64,000 nt of DNA. Origin: an uncultured Sunxiuqinia sp. (GTDB lineage Bacteria > Bacteroidota > Bacteroidia > Bacteroidales > Prolixibacteraceae). The notes under the pieces are model-generated. The model did not search any database. It was not told where the DNA came from and was given only the letters and a program-made list of their open reading frames with translations. Below are positions 36,035 through 45,916 of the stretch, one piece after another (position 1 is the first letter of the stretch; the number at the start of each line of letters is the position of its first letter). The stretch spans positions 1,054,001 to 1,118,000 of the forward strand of contig NZ_OY782770.1 in assembly GCF_963678245.1 (NCBI RefSeq), read 5' to 3'. The position numbers and the translations under genes were made by a program.

Positions 36035-36889
36035 TTAATATTCCCACAAATCCTGTTCAAAATCAAAAATCTCACGTTCAATTTTTCTGGATTCAAGCAT
36101 GGCTTCACGACCGCTTAAGTATTGACTAATTGCACGGTTGTTGTATACGTTGGATTCTCTTACAATGTAGCTGTTGAATTTACGCTTGATAAACAGGTCG
36201 TCGAAAGACATGTTTTGAGCTGTATTGTTTGGGTTAATAACCGAGTGTGTGGCCATCAGTTCTCGTGCTTCCGGGTAATAGATCCAGAATACTAGACGAC
36301 GTTGAACATTTTCTCTGTTAATGTCCTGATCTCGGTAGTATTCCTGAATTGGGCAAATACCAATGATGCGGGTATTTAGTGTTGAAGTTTGCTTATCGAA
36401 GAACCATTCTTCTTTAACCATGAATTGCTTAACCTCCTCAGCACGGATTTCGCCTACAACAGTTGTTTCTTTTAATTCTCCGGTATCCAGGTCACGAACT
36501 TGGCGGGTTCGTGTTGTTGCGCCGAATGCTTCTTTCACTTGCTCAAATGTCATTGGCACTTTAAACTCATCGTCGGTACGGGCATCATAAGCAGTAAGTT
36601 GTCCGTTTTCAATTCCTTCAATGAATAAATTGATCAAGTTTGTACGGCCATCCATACTGGTAGTTGGAAAATACAAAACCTGGTTCATTTTTTCTCTTAA
36701 ATCAATGATTCGCCATATTTTTTTGGACCACATCACATCTGCTTCACGGATAGGAGCAAAAGCCATGGGTTTTTTATTTTCAATATTGTTACGCTTGAAA
36801 GCTCCATCAATAATCTGAGCCTGTGTATCTTTTGCCGAAAAACTAACTGCACAGCAAACAATTCCTATAGTTACCAAAAAATTTTTCAT
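36035..36889 (-). CDS. gldN: Gliding motility/T9SS protein GldN (PorN)
   Basis: A 284-aa periplasmic protein with an N-terminal signal peptide (cleavage near TQA-Q). GldN/PorN signatures are ADVMWSKKIWRIIDLREKMN, the central VGEIRAEEVKQFMVKEEWFFD and WIYYPEAREL. It forms the periplasmic ring with GldK. It is 81 nt downstream of gldM in the same orientation and is the last gene before a terminator. Confidence 0.93.
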   Translation of the reverse strand: MKNFLVTIGIVCCAVSFSAKDTQAQIIDGAFKRNNIENKKPMAFAPIREADVMWSKKIWRIIDLREKMNQVLYFPTTSMDGRTNLINLFIEGIENGQLTAYDARTDDEFKVPMTFEQVKEAFGATTRTRQVRDLDTGELKETTVVGEIRAEEVKQFMVKEEWFFDKQTSTLNTRIIGICPIQEYYRDQDINRENVQRRLVFWIYYPEARELMATHSVINPNNTAQNMSFDDLFIKRKFNSYIVRESNVYNNRAISQYLSGREAMLESRKIEREIFDFEQDLWEY

Positions 36890-36970
36890 CTCGTTCCATT
36901 TTAACGTTCAAAACTATTCGAAGGAATTCGCTTATCGTGATTTCTCTGTATGCAAATTCCGTTTCATGCC

Positions 36971-38584
36971 TTATCTTATCTTAAAGCTTATTGGAGACAA
37001 TTCCCGATCAGTTCCATCATCACCATGTGCAAATATATTATCAATGTAAATAATACTTCCGGGAGCAAGAGTGTTAAACTGTGTGCGCTGCTCATCAGTA
37101 AAGCGATTTGAATCAGACGACCACGTGTTGTTATATCCACCTGTTCCGGTAAATGTAATATCGAATTGAGTTACTTTAAATTTCAAATCAAAATCAAAAT
37201 CTTTAAGATCTGCAAAGATTCCCGCCTCGGCTAACAGATCTTCTTTACGCAAAACACCACTATTTTCCCCTGCAACTGTTGCTACAGGATCGGGTACTTG
37301 TTTTACCCGGAAGTCCATACTTCCTATAAATCGTTGTTTGCCTTCAAAGTCAGCACTCACAGAAACTTTTGTACGGTTTCCGTTAATATCTGCCACCTTT
37401 GGATAGACCACGTAGTTTTTACCATCCTGGTCAATTTTACCATTCGACATGGTAACTTGTAGTTTTTCAGAAGGTACTCCTGGCACAGAAACGCTTACCG
37501 GGTTAGGAACACCCATATAAAAGACGTTCATTTTTATGGGCGATATGGTAACCGAAGGTTTGCTAACCTGATATTCTTCTTCGAATTTGTAGTTCTTGTA
37601 CTCGCCTTCGGGAGTTTTGTATTTTATTATCCCCCCCCACTTATAAGTACCTGGCGAAGTAGCCGGCCTCTCGTAAATTCCTTTTCCTCCTTCGATCTTC
37701 AATTCTTTGTTTTTAACTAAAATAATAGGCTGTTGAGTGGTATCTTCAGCAGCTAAAAATACTTCAGCGCGGTAAACATCACCTTCAAGAATATAGGATG
37801 ATTTTTCAATCACAGTAGGCCTTAGCCTATTGAACTTAAACGAGCTGGCATCAATCTGACTATACAAATAGGTTAAGATGTTTGATTCCGCGTTTTGAAT
37901 GTCGATTTGTATTTTCGAAAGCAATGCAATAACGGCAATTAATGGCTTACTCTCAAAGTGTGCAATTTCCCATGTGATTTTTTCAGAATCTTTTAGCGTG
38001 ACTTTTGGGTCAGAAGTGTCCAACGCTTGCTTAATTGTATAGCGCATGGGTGAATTTTCTTCCAGTAGCGATAGAAACTCTTCCTTCAGGTCACTAATTC
38101 CAGCTTTTAGCTCTTCTGCTTTATTTAGTCTGATCATGATTTCTGAAGGTATATTCAGTTCATCATCTTTTTTTAAGACCAAGGTATCACCTTCGTTATT
38201 GATCACAAAGGATTGTCTTTTATTGCCGTTGTATGTTTCGTTCTCCTCAGAAAGATTTGTTCCTCCTGACTTGATGACAAGTTCTTCTTTTAGGGAAGTA
38301 ATTTTATTGATCAGACTATCCGTCATGGACTTCACCAAGTCAGCCTTTTTTTTCCATTCATCTACTTTTGTTGGATTCTCCTCATAGGCTTGAGCAAAAG
38401 AAGCATAAATCTGCTCATTTTTCGAATCTACACTCTTGAATGTTTGCATTAAGCTTGAATCAACGATGCGGAAGGCGTCGAGTACTTCTGATGCTACATT
38501 TAGCGCCATCATGGCCAGTAGTACCAGGTACATCATGTTGATCATCTTCTGCCGGGGAGTTTCCGGGCAATTCTTGGTTCCCAT
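36971..38584 (-). CDS. gldM: Gliding motility/T9SS protein GldM (PorM)
   Basis: A 537-aa protein: one N-terminal transmembrane helix (MINMMYLVLLAMMALNVA), then a long periplasmic region with the GldM helical domain and beta domains (TISPIKMNVFYMGVPNPVSV). With GldL it forms the proton-driven inner-membrane motor that spans the periplasm and contacts the GldK-GldN ring. 24 nt separate it from gldL. Confidence 0.94.
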   Translation of the reverse strand: MGTKNCPETPRQKMINMMYLVLLAMMALNVASEVLDAFRIVDSSLMQTFKSVDSKNEQIYASFAQAYEENPTKVDEWKKKADLVKSMTDSLINKITSLKEELVIKSGGTNLSEENETYNGNKRQSFVINNEGDTLVLKKDDELNIPSEIMIRLNKAEELKAGISDLKEEFLSLLEENSPMRYTIKQALDTSDPKVTLKDSEKITWEIAHFESKPLIAVIALLSKIQIDIQNAESNILTYLYSQIDASSFKFNRLRPTVIEKSSYILEGDVYRAEVFLAAEDTTQQPIILVKNKELKIEGGKGIYERPATSPGTYKWGGIIKYKTPEGEYKNYKFEEEYQVSKPSVTISPIKMNVFYMGVPNPVSVSVPGVPSEKLQVTMSNGKIDQDGKNYVVYPKVADINGNRTKVSVSADFEGKQRFIGSMDFRVKQVPDPVATVAGENSGVLRKEDLLAEAGIFADLKDFDFDLKFKVTQFDITFTGTGGYNNTWSSDSNRFTDEQRTQFNTLAPGSIIYIDNIFAHGDDGTDRELSPISFKIR

Positions 38585-38608
38585 ATACGAAAGGCTTATC
38601 GGTTCTTA

Positions 38609-39574
38609 TTATTTCTTGTAATTCATGGCTCCCAGCATATTACCATAAACAGAATTCAATGCTTCAAGGTGTTTGTTTAGTTCTTCAGCATTTGATTTGT
38701 ACTTCTTAATTTCTTCAGTCGACAAAGCAATCATTTCGTTCATTTGTGTCATTTCAGCGAAGAATTTTTGAGAAGATTGCAGCTGTGCGTTGGTTTCTTT
38801 TAGCTGACTCTCGTATGAAGAGTTTAGCGTCTCAAGATTTTTATTTAACCGATTTAGATTTTCGCCATAACTCGCAGAACTTTTACTGATTGATTCAATT
38901 CCAGAATCGATTGAGCCTGCTGCTTTTTCGTATGATGAAGCAAGTTTGTTGCTTGTCTGTGTTAGCTTACTGGCAAACTCCTCTCCTGAAACTGAAAGTT
39001 TTGTTAGCAATTGGTCTCCATTCTCAGATAAGTTTTTCGCTGTTTTAGAGTAGGAACTTACCAAATTTGAAACTGAGTCGCTAATTTTATCATTGGCTTG
39101 ATTATTAATCTCCGATAGCGTGCTCATTGATTCAGATGCCGACGTCAAATTCCGGACATATAAATCGGTGGCCAATGTTGCCGAACTAATTTCACTGATA
39201 CTTGAGGCCGTATTACTCAAATCAGTCAATCCTTTCGAAACTTTCGTCAATAATTCTGGTGAAATATCTGCTTTATCCCAAAAATCACCAAACCCACCCT
39301 TTGAGTCAGTCTCAATGGCATCGTCGCTATCATAATCCTCCTTTAGCTCAGGATATACTTTTGACCATTCGGGCATCTCCAAAGGTGGTTCAAAAGCTGA
39401 AATGAAGAAAATGAATGCTTCAGTACACAAACCCACAATTAATAATAGACCTGAGTAAGACCAGTGTTGAAGCTTAAATAAGGCACCTAACAATACGATT
39501 GAGGCACCCAAATTATAAACGTAACCTGTAAAGACTTTCCATCGTTTATTCTGAATTATTTCACCAATGTTCAT
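38609..39574 (-). CDS. gldL: Gliding motility/T9SS protein GldL (PorL)
   Basis: A 321-aa inner-membrane protein with two N-terminal transmembrane helices (YNLGASIVLLGALF; LLLIVGLCTEAFIFFISAF). The second holds the conserved glutamate in CTEAF implicated in proton flow. The rest is a Ser/Asn-rich coiled coil in the cytoplasm. It pairs with GldM as the motor. It lies 21 nt after gldK. Confidence 0.93.
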   Translation of the reverse strand: MNIGEIIQNKRWKVFTGYVYNLGASIVLLGALFKLQHWSYSGLLLIVGLCTEAFIFFISAFEPPLEMPEWSKVYPELKEDYDSDDAIETDSKGGFGDFWDKADISPELLTKVSKGLTDLSNTASSISEISSATLATDLYVRNLTSASESMSTLSEINNQANDKISDSVSNLVSSYSKTAKNLSENGDQLLTKLSVSGEEFASKLTQTSNKLASSYEKAAGSIDSGIESISKSSASYGENLNRLNKNLETLNSSYESQLKETNAQLQSSQKFFAEMTQMNEMIALSTEEIKKYKSNAEELNKHLEALNSVYGNMLGAMNYKK

Positions 39575-39595
39575 GTTTTGTAGATTAGGGTTTGA

Positions 39596-40933
39596 CTAAA
39601 ATTCATTGCCAAATGACGATCTCACACAACGGAAACCGACATAAGATTTAGCTGTATCTTGGTACTCAAAACTTCTTGTTGAAACTTGTAAGTAAGCGGA
39701 AATATCTTTCCACGAACCTCCGCGAATAACTTTCCTTTTCATTACTGGAGGATCGTTTGGAAGAGCGTTGTATTCAAAATTTGGATTGAAATCATTAACA
39801 TACATGTAGGCTGATTCATCATAAGCTGAGATTGTCCACTCTGCAACGTTTCCAGCCATATCATACAGTCCAAACATATTGGGGTCGTAGTTTCCAACCC
39901 GCAATGTTGCCAGTCCTTCATCCTCTACATAATTTCCACGAAACGGCTTAAAGTTTGCCAAAAATTTCCCATCATCATCACGGGTGTAATAACCACCCCA
40001 TGGATACATTGAAATGTCCTTGTCACCTCTTGCTGCATATTCCCATTCGACTTCTGTCGGCAGGCGATAGTCTTGTATCACCGGTTCACCCACTCCATCA
40101 AGGTATTCATTGTGCAATTTGGTTCTCCAATGACAGAATGCTTTCGCTTGTTTCCAGGTAACACCAACCACGGGATAGTCGTCGAAACCCGGATGCCAGA
40201 AATATTTGCTTGTCCACGGTTCGTTATAAGCGTAAGTGTAATCGCGAATCCAAACTAAAGTATCAGGATGTACAAATGTTGTTTCGCTGAAAATAAAAGA
40301 GGAACGATTTTCAATTGGACGTTCTTCTCCATTCTGATCGAATACGGTACCTTCGTAACTTTCGGTTTCGTAGTTATATTTATTGGCTGATTTTGCCGCT
40401 TGCTTATAATCAATCCAATGGTATGTATAGAAAAGTTTTCGGGCGTCAATTTCCTTTTTCCCAAAGAATCGCTCGTTTGTAGGAATATACATCTCCTCTA
40501 ACGCATCAACATAATCCGGATTGTTCCATTCCAACCGCTCATCCCAGTTAATACGAGGAGGATCTATAATGTTTCCATCCCGATCTTCACTGATCATAAA
40601 TTCAGGATATTGCTCCCCAATTAGTGTCCGTGCAATTGAATCACGAACCCAGTTCACAAACTGGCGGTACTCATTGTTTGTTATTTCAGTGTCATCCATC
40701 CAGAATGCATCAATGGAGACTGTTTTTGTTGGGGTTGAAGACCAAGTTGGATCCTGATCGTTCGGACCGATATTTATGCTTCCGCGGTGAATAAAAGTCA
40801 TTCCATAGGGAGCAGGTTCAAACCATTTTCCACGACCTTGAACGCCGGTTAGCTCTCCATTGCCAGACTTACCACAGCCGGTTAATGCCCAGATAGCCGC
40901 AATAATTAAACCTGAAGAAAGTATTTTTTTCAT
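39596..40933 (-). CDS. gldK: Gliding motility/T9SS lipoprotein GldK (PorK)
   Basis: A 445-aa lipoprotein (lipobox ALTGC, Cys20) with the FGE-sulfatase-like fold (RLPTEVEWEYAARG, YDMAGNVAEWT, VIRGGSWKD). It is the canonical copy, placed porP-gldK-gldL-gldM-gldN as in other T9SS loci. It forms the periplasmic ring with GldN under the outer membrane. A paralogue lies downstream of gldN. Confidence 0.94.
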   Translation of the reverse strand: MKKILSSGLIIAAIWALTGCGKSGNGELTGVQGRGKWFEPAPYGMTFIHRGSINIGPNDQDPTWSSTPTKTVSIDAFWMDDTEITNNEYRQFVNWVRDSIARTLIGEQYPEFMISEDRDGNIIDPPRINWDERLEWNNPDYVDALEEMYIPTNERFFGKKEIDARKLFYTYHWIDYKQAAKSANKYNYETESYEGTVFDQNGEERPIENRSSFIFSETTFVHPDTLVWIRDYTYAYNEPWTSKYFWHPGFDDYPVVGVTWKQAKAFCHWRTKLHNEYLDGVGEPVIQDYRLPTEVEWEYAARGDKDISMYPWGGYYTRDDDGKFLANFKPFRGNYVEDEGLATLRVGNYDPNMFGLYDMAGNVAEWTISAYDESAYMYVNDFNPNFEYNALPNDPPVMKRKVIRGGSWKDISAYLQVSTRSFEYQDTAKSYVGFRCVRSSFGNEF

Positions 40934-40962
40934 AGCTACACTTTTGCTTTCGTTAAATCAGC

Positions 40963-41913
40963 TTATAAAAACCTGATACTCTTATATTTCTTTAATCTTC
41001 CCTTGCCAATATCAACAGAGTAACGCAGGAAGATTTCCTGCGACCCATATCCATATCGGCCTAGTGCAGATGTTGTTATGTCGTAAGCCAAACCTAAGTT
41101 CAAGCCATTTTTTAATTCTACTCCTATTAAAAGTGCGATCGCATCTTGCAGACGATAAGTTAATCCGCCTGAGAAGCGATTATTGTAGACCACACTCAAA
41201 TTAAAATCAACCTGCGTGCTTGCCAAATCTGATTTCGCAAAAACCGAAGGCCGCAACTCAAATAACGGGTCGGGCAAGCTAATATTGTATCCAGCTGATA
41301 AATAGTAGTGTCGTAGCAGAGGGAAGTATTCACCTCCATCTCCGTATTTGATTTCTCCCTGGTTGACATGTGTCACAGAGAGACCCGCAAAATAGTCATT
41401 TGATTTTAGATAAAGACCAAATCCAACATCAAAAGTTATTTGACTGACGTCACTCTGAGGAATCGTTAGGTCTCCGGATTCAGTTCCTTCGATCCCATCT
41501 TCTCCAACAGTAATCCAATTGCCATTAATTGATTTGTTGAAAATCCCAAAAGACGTACCAATACCAAGATTTCCGATACTAGTTGTTGTTTGGTAAGAAT
41601 AGTTCAGATTTACGAGAACATTCTTTGAAAAACCGAGTTCATCACTAATGATGTTTAATCCTACCCCACTTGTACTCCCAAATATATTAGCAGTTGTTTC
41701 CACGCTAAATAACAGTGTTTTAGGAGTGCCGTCGAAGCCACTCCATTGATATCTGTTTAATATTAATCCAGTTATTGCATCATTACTGCCAGCAAAGCCC
41801 GGGTTTACCGACAGCTGTGCTTCTTTATTGAAGCTAAACTGAGGGTCTTGCTGAGCATTTGCGGCTAAGTTAATGATTATTAACAAAAATAAAAAGTAAA
41901 ATATTTTTTTCAT
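40963..41913 (-). CDS. porP: PorP/SprF family T9SS membrane protein
   Basis: A 316-aa outer-membrane beta-barrel with a signal peptide (MKKIFYFLFLLIIINLAANAQ). The PorP/SprF start is AQQDPQFSFNKEAQLSVNPGFAGS, followed by repeated beta-strands and a C-terminal barrel end. These proteins bind or display T9SS substrates. The start at 41913 is used because it directly precedes the signal peptide; a longer frame to 41946 adds 11 residues. First gene of the porP-gldKLMN run. Confidence 0.9.
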   Translation of the reverse strand: MKKIFYFLFLLIIINLAANAQQDPQFSFNKEAQLSVNPGFAGSNDAITGLILNRYQWSGFDGTPKTLLFSVETTANIFGSTSGVGLNIISDELGFSKNVLVNLNYSYQTTTSIGNLGIGTSFGIFNKSINGNWITVGEDGIEGTESGDLTIPQSDVSQITFDVGFGLYLKSNDYFAGLSVTHVNQGEIKYGDGGEYFPLLRHYYLSAGYNISLPDPLFELRPSVFAKSDLASTQVDFNLSVVYNNRFSGGLTYRLQDAIALLIGVELKNGLNLGLAYDITTSALGRYGYGSQEIFLRYSVDIGKGRLKKYKSIRFL

Positions 41914-42023
41914 AAACTGGCTGTTACTGCCGATTTCTAGCGCCAAAGTAAGTGAAAATAATGAATCTTTCCTGATGTTTTTTTAATCGTGTGCCTAAGT
42001 TTTTGAACGCATAGGGCCTGCAT

Positions 42024-43178
42024 TTATTTTACGATGCGATTTAATTTTCGAATATTTCGCCACCAGCGATCCGGGATATCGTTTTGGGCAGCCATTCTAT
42101 AATCTTCCTCAGAACAAGAGAATGTGCGCTCGATTGTTTCATTTTCATCAGATATCTTCATCCACCAACGGCCGGTCTTTTGGCTTTGGTAAAAAAACAA
42201 TGGCAAGTCAATATCATCAATTTCTATTATAAATTCATTGAAATCATTATTTGTTCCGCACGGAGATTCAACCTTTTTAAAGTAGAAACCTTCCAGAAAA
42301 TGCCAAACAATTTGAGCCATAAGCTTGCAACTCAGCTCGCCTTGATCAAGCTGAGGAATCAGGTTGAAGAATCCTGCGACCTTTAGTTTATCCGCCATTC
42401 CTGCGTAGTGACCTACCTGGCATGCTTCTTCAGCGTATAACCCATTTGGCGAACCAAAATATTGTCCTGGTGCTTCAAGTTGCCTAATCGCATTAATATC
42501 AAAGCTAAGTATATCCGCATCTCTCAAGTAGGGCTCAATCGAAGACATATCATATCGAATCTCTCCCAGTCGTTTATTCTCTGTTTCCAGCTCATAACTG
42601 TGGTCGAGTTCCAGTGAGTCGACAAAATAGTTCTGATATCCAAGCGTAGATTGAGAATACAAATTCGGTTGCTTTTCAAAAATGAAATTCAAATAGGTCT
42701 CCGAATTGATTGTTTTTATCCCCTTTTTAAAATCTAATCTTGGGTCTATGTTTACTAAATTAAATGGATCTTCTTCAAATGCTTTTGTAATGCCGAACGT
42801 AAGATCCTGACTGCCGCCCAATACCACGACTATTTTGCCCGCTTCAATCAGGTTTGAACAAACGTCTTTTAAAGCGAAATAAGTATCGTTGGTTGTTTTA
42901 CCTGTTTTAACATTACCCAAATCCAGAATTTTGAATCGGGGCGAAATTCGGTTCAATGAATATAGAAACTCACGAATTTTATTTGGAGCCTTCGAGCTTC
43001 CTTTAACAACGGCATTGCGGTCATCTTCAACCCCAATTATTATGACCTCCGCCCTTTTCAGCGGCAGCTTGGACTGATTTTTTTCCAAAATTGTGCCTAA
43101 ACAAAATTTAGGTTGCGCCCAGTCTGGGCTCTTAAACTTTGAAAAGTCGACAGGTTTCAGATAAAGCTTAATATCCAT
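42024..43178 (-). CDS. Arginase-fold protein with degenerate metal site
   Basis: A 384-aa protein of the ureohydrolase (arginase/agmatinase/formimidoylglutamase) superfamily. The metal motifs are altered: GGSQD (121-125) instead of GGxHS/D, DPRLD (145-149) instead of DAHxD, and SFDIN instead of SFDVD. A manganese arginase reaction is therefore unlikely; it may be a pseudoenzyme. It sits between topA and porP. I start at 43178; the longer frame begins inside the topA terminator. Confidence 0.8.
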   Translation of the reverse strand: MDIKLYLKPVDFSKFKSPDWAQPKFCLGTILEKNQSKLPLKRAEVIIIGVEDDRNAVVKGSSKAPNKIREFLYSLNRISPRFKILDLGNVKTGKTTNDTYFALKDVCSNLIEAGKIVVVLGGSQDLTFGITKAFEEDPFNLVNIDPRLDFKKGIKTINSETYLNFIFEKQPNLYSQSTLGYQNYFVDSLELDHSYELETENKRLGEIRYDMSSIEPYLRDADILSFDINAIRQLEAPGQYFGSPNGLYAEEACQVGHYAGMADKLKVAGFFNLIPQLDQGELSCKLMAQIVWHFLEGFYFKKVESPCGTNNDFNEFIIEIDDIDLPLFFYQSQKTGRWWMKISDENETIERTFSCSEEDYRMAAQNDIPDRWWRNIRKLNRIVK

Positions 43179-43205
43179 TAGTTCGATTTTTTTCCGAGGA
43201 TGAAA

Positions 43206-43242
43206 ATAAATAAAAAAGGCAAACATTTTAACGTTTGCCTTT
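43206..43242 (-). terminator. Terminator after topA
   Basis: A perfect 10-bp stem (43215-43224 with 43233-43242) with a T-rich tail on the minus strand, 6 nt past the topA stop. It separates topA from the arginase-fold gene. Confidence 0.8.
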
Positions 43243-43247
43243 GGATA

Positions 43248-45572
43248 TTATTTTTTCTTTTTGCGCTTGGGCTTCGGACCTTCTTCAATAATTTTCATGC
43301 AATCGTCAAGGCTTAGCTTTTCAGCTTCGGTGCCTTTTACAATTTTATAGTTCTTTTTCTTGTACTTAATGTATGGTCCCCAGCGCCCTTGGAGTATTTG
43401 CAGCTCCGGTTCCTCGTCAAACGTTTTAATAAGTGCTTTACGATCTTTTTCACGTTTAGCTTCAATCAACTCAATGGCACGTGGAAGTTCAACTGTGTAC
43501 GGGTCATCCACTCCTTTTTCGAGTGATACAAATTTGTTGTCGTGACGCACATAGGGACCAAATCGACCAATCGCAACCGTCACTTTTTTATCTTCATATT
43601 CTCCCAGGTCGCGAGGAAGTTTAAACAAGTCAATTGCCTCTTCGAGCGTTATCGTTTCCAAGTGCTGGCCACTCCGGAGACTTGCAAATTGGGGCTTCTC
43701 ACCTTCTTCTGTGGTTTCACCAAGCTGAGCCAATGGGCCATATCTTCCAATTTTGACAGATATTGGCTTGCCTGTTTTCGGGTCATCGCCTAAAATACGT
43801 TCTCCGTTTGTGCGTTCCGAAACTTCCAACGCGTTTTCCACGTTTTGGTGGAATGGTTTATAGAACTCGTCAATAACTTCGTTCCATACCCTACTTCCTT
43901 CAGCAACTTCGTCAAACTCAACCTCAACCTTTGCTGTAAAACTGAAGTCCATGATTTTATCAAAATACTTGATTAAATAATCATTGACTACCATACCCAC
44001 ATCCGTAGGGAAAAGTTTATTTCGTTCCGCGCCTGTTATTTCTGTTTTTACAGCTTCTTTCAATTCGGTTCCAATTAAAGAGAGCTGTGTGTATTTTCGT
44101 TCAACCCCTGGTCGTTCTTCCTTCACTACGTAACCACGGTTTTGAACTGTCGTAATCGTTGGTGCATAGGTTGAAGGACGTCCGATGCCTTGTTCTTCCA
44201 ATTTTTTCACCAAGCTTGCTTCGGTATATCTCGGTGGTTTTTGTGTAAACCGCTGAGTGGCTTCGATCCATTCAGCGCGTAGCTGTTGGTTTTCTGTTAC
44301 AGGAGGAAGCAAGGTGCTGTTGTCGTCATTTTCTTCTTCATTGTCTGACGACTCCATGTAAACACGCAAAAAACCGTCAAATTTAATTACTTCGCCGGTA
44401 GCCTGAAATAAATTACTACTGTTTGAAACCGATATATTAATTGTCGTGCGTTCCAATTCTGCATCTGCCATTTGCGAAGCGATGGTTCGCTTCCAGATCA
44501 GCTCGTACAGTTTCTTTTCCTGGTTAGATCCACCTGCCTCTGGTTGATCCATATAACTTGGTCGAATTGCCTCGTGAGCTTCCTGCGCTCCTTTCGACTT
44601 TGTTTTGTATTGACGGACCTTGTGGTATTTTTCTCCAAGTGTGTTGACAACCTGACTTTTTGCCGAGTTGATCGCCAATGATGACAAGTTGGTTGAGTCA
44701 GTACGCATATAGGTGATTTTACCTGCTTCGTACAACCGCTGGGCGACTGCCATCGTTTGAGAAACCGAAAAACCTAATTTCCTACTAGCTTCCTGCTGTA
44801 AGGTTGATGTTGTAAATGGCGCAGCCGGTGTTCTTTTCGATGGCCTGGTGGTAATATCAGCAATGCTGAAATCTGCCGTTTTGCACTTTTCGAGGAATGC
44901 TTGTGCCTCCTCCCTGGTTTCTAGCCGTTTTTTAAGGTCTGCCTTTAATTCTACCGCATTCCCATTTTTATCAGGAACCAGAAAAGCTGCTGTAACCCTA
45001 AAGCTTGATTTGCTTTGGAAATTCATAATCTCCCGTTCTCGCTCCACAATCAAGCGAACAGCAACCGACTGAACCCGACCTGCAGAAAGCGAAGGTTTTA
45101 CTTTCTTCCAAAGCACTGGCGAAACTTCAAAACCTACAATACGGTCTAAAATGCGTCGAGCTTGTTGAGCGTTAACCAGATTTTCGTCTATTGGACGCGG
45201 ATTTTCAATAGCCCGCAGAATCGCATCCTTCGTAATTTCATGAAAGACTATTCGCTTTGTTTTTTCAGGCTTCAACTTCAGAACTTCTTTCAAGTGCCAG
45301 GCTATTGCTTCTCCTTCGCGGTCTTCATCGGATGCGATCCATACCATCTTGGCATCCTTAGCTAACTTCTTCAGTTCTGCAACTATTTTCTTTTTATCGG
45401 GTGAAACAATATACTTAGGTGTATAATTGTTTTCCATATCAATCCCAAAATCCTTTTTTTCGAGGTCTCTAATATGTCCCATGCTAGATGTGACCAGATA
45501 ATCTTTGCCTAGAAATTTCTCAATTGTCTTCGCTTTGGCAGGGGACTCAACAATAACCAGATTCTCGCTCAT
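43248..45572 (-). CDS. topA: DNA topoisomerase I
   Basis: A 774-aa type IA topoisomerase. It has an N-terminal Toprim domain (LVIVESPAKAKTIEKFLG, the acidic SDEDREGEAIAWHL), catalytic tyrosine in ITYMRTDST, and KPPRYTEASLVKKLEEQGIGRPSTYA. Instead of cysteine zinc fingers, the C-terminus has repeated GRYGP/GRFGPYV/GRWGPYIKY modules and a Lys-rich end. It relaxes negative supercoils. A strong Shine-Dalgarno site precedes it, unusual here. Confidence 0.96.
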   Translation of the reverse strand: MSENLVIVESPAKAKTIEKFLGKDYLVTSSMGHIRDLEKKDFGIDMENNYTPKYIVSPDKKKIVAELKKLAKDAKMVWIASDEDREGEAIAWHLKEVLKLKPEKTKRIVFHEITKDAILRAIENPRPIDENLVNAQQARRILDRIVGFEVSPVLWKKVKPSLSAGRVQSVAVRLIVEREREIMNFQSKSSFRVTAAFLVPDKNGNAVELKADLKKRLETREEAQAFLEKCKTADFSIADITTRPSKRTPAAPFTTSTLQQEASRKLGFSVSQTMAVAQRLYEAGKITYMRTDSTNLSSLAINSAKSQVVNTLGEKYHKVRQYKTKSKGAQEAHEAIRPSYMDQPEAGGSNQEKKLYELIWKRTIASQMADAELERTTINISVSNSSNLFQATGEVIKFDGFLRVYMESSDNEEENDDNSTLLPPVTENQQLRAEWIEATQRFTQKPPRYTEASLVKKLEEQGIGRPSTYAPTITTVQNRGYVVKEERPGVERKYTQLSLIGTELKEAVKTEITGAERNKLFPTDVGMVVNDYLIKYFDKIMDFSFTAKVEVEFDEVAEGSRVWNEVIDEFYKPFHQNVENALEVSERTNGERILGDDPKTGKPISVKIGRYGPLAQLGETTEEGEKPQFASLRSGQHLETITLEEAIDLFKLPRDLGEYEDKKVTVAIGRFGPYVRHDNKFVSLEKGVDDPYTVELPRAIELIEAKREKDRKALIKTFDEEPELQILQGRWGPYIKYKKKNYKIVKGTEAEKLSLDDCMKIIEEGPKPKRKKKK

Positions 45573-45577
45573 AAAAA

Positions 45578-45583
45578 CCTCCT
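45578..45583 (-). promoter_or_regulatory. Strong Shine-Dalgarno site of topA
   Basis: The minus strand reads AGGAGG, 5 nt before the topA ATG. Such sites are rare in Bacteroidota, where translation usually does not rely on them. Confidence 0.6.
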
Positions 45584-45916
45584 ATTTTCTAAAAATTTCT
45601 GCAAATAAAAGAAAATGCTTGGCGATCTTCAAATTTTAACTGAAGATTCTTGATTTCTTATTTGTTTGATAATGATTATTTTATTGCCCTTTAGTCCTCA
45701 TTGATAGCTTGCTGAGTGTTGAAAATCAGGCCAAATAAATTAGCTGCAAATTTTGCACAGACTAAAGCAGGTTGTTGAGATACTTAAATCCAATGCCAAC
45801 TATAAAGACTATCATTATTACAGGCTCGAGAGCTAGGCTCCCTTCTTTCGCTATCGCTCAGCAGCATTTCTGGCGGTTCACAAAGTCATCAGAAAAAAAC
45901 TACTTAGGCTTGGGAA
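45584..45916. other. Gap between topA and GH15 gene
   Basis: About 330 bp. No gene on either strand is supported, and no clear terminator for the GH15 gene is seen. It is largely AT-rich, with one more GC-rich stretch (45820-45880). Confidence 0.4.
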
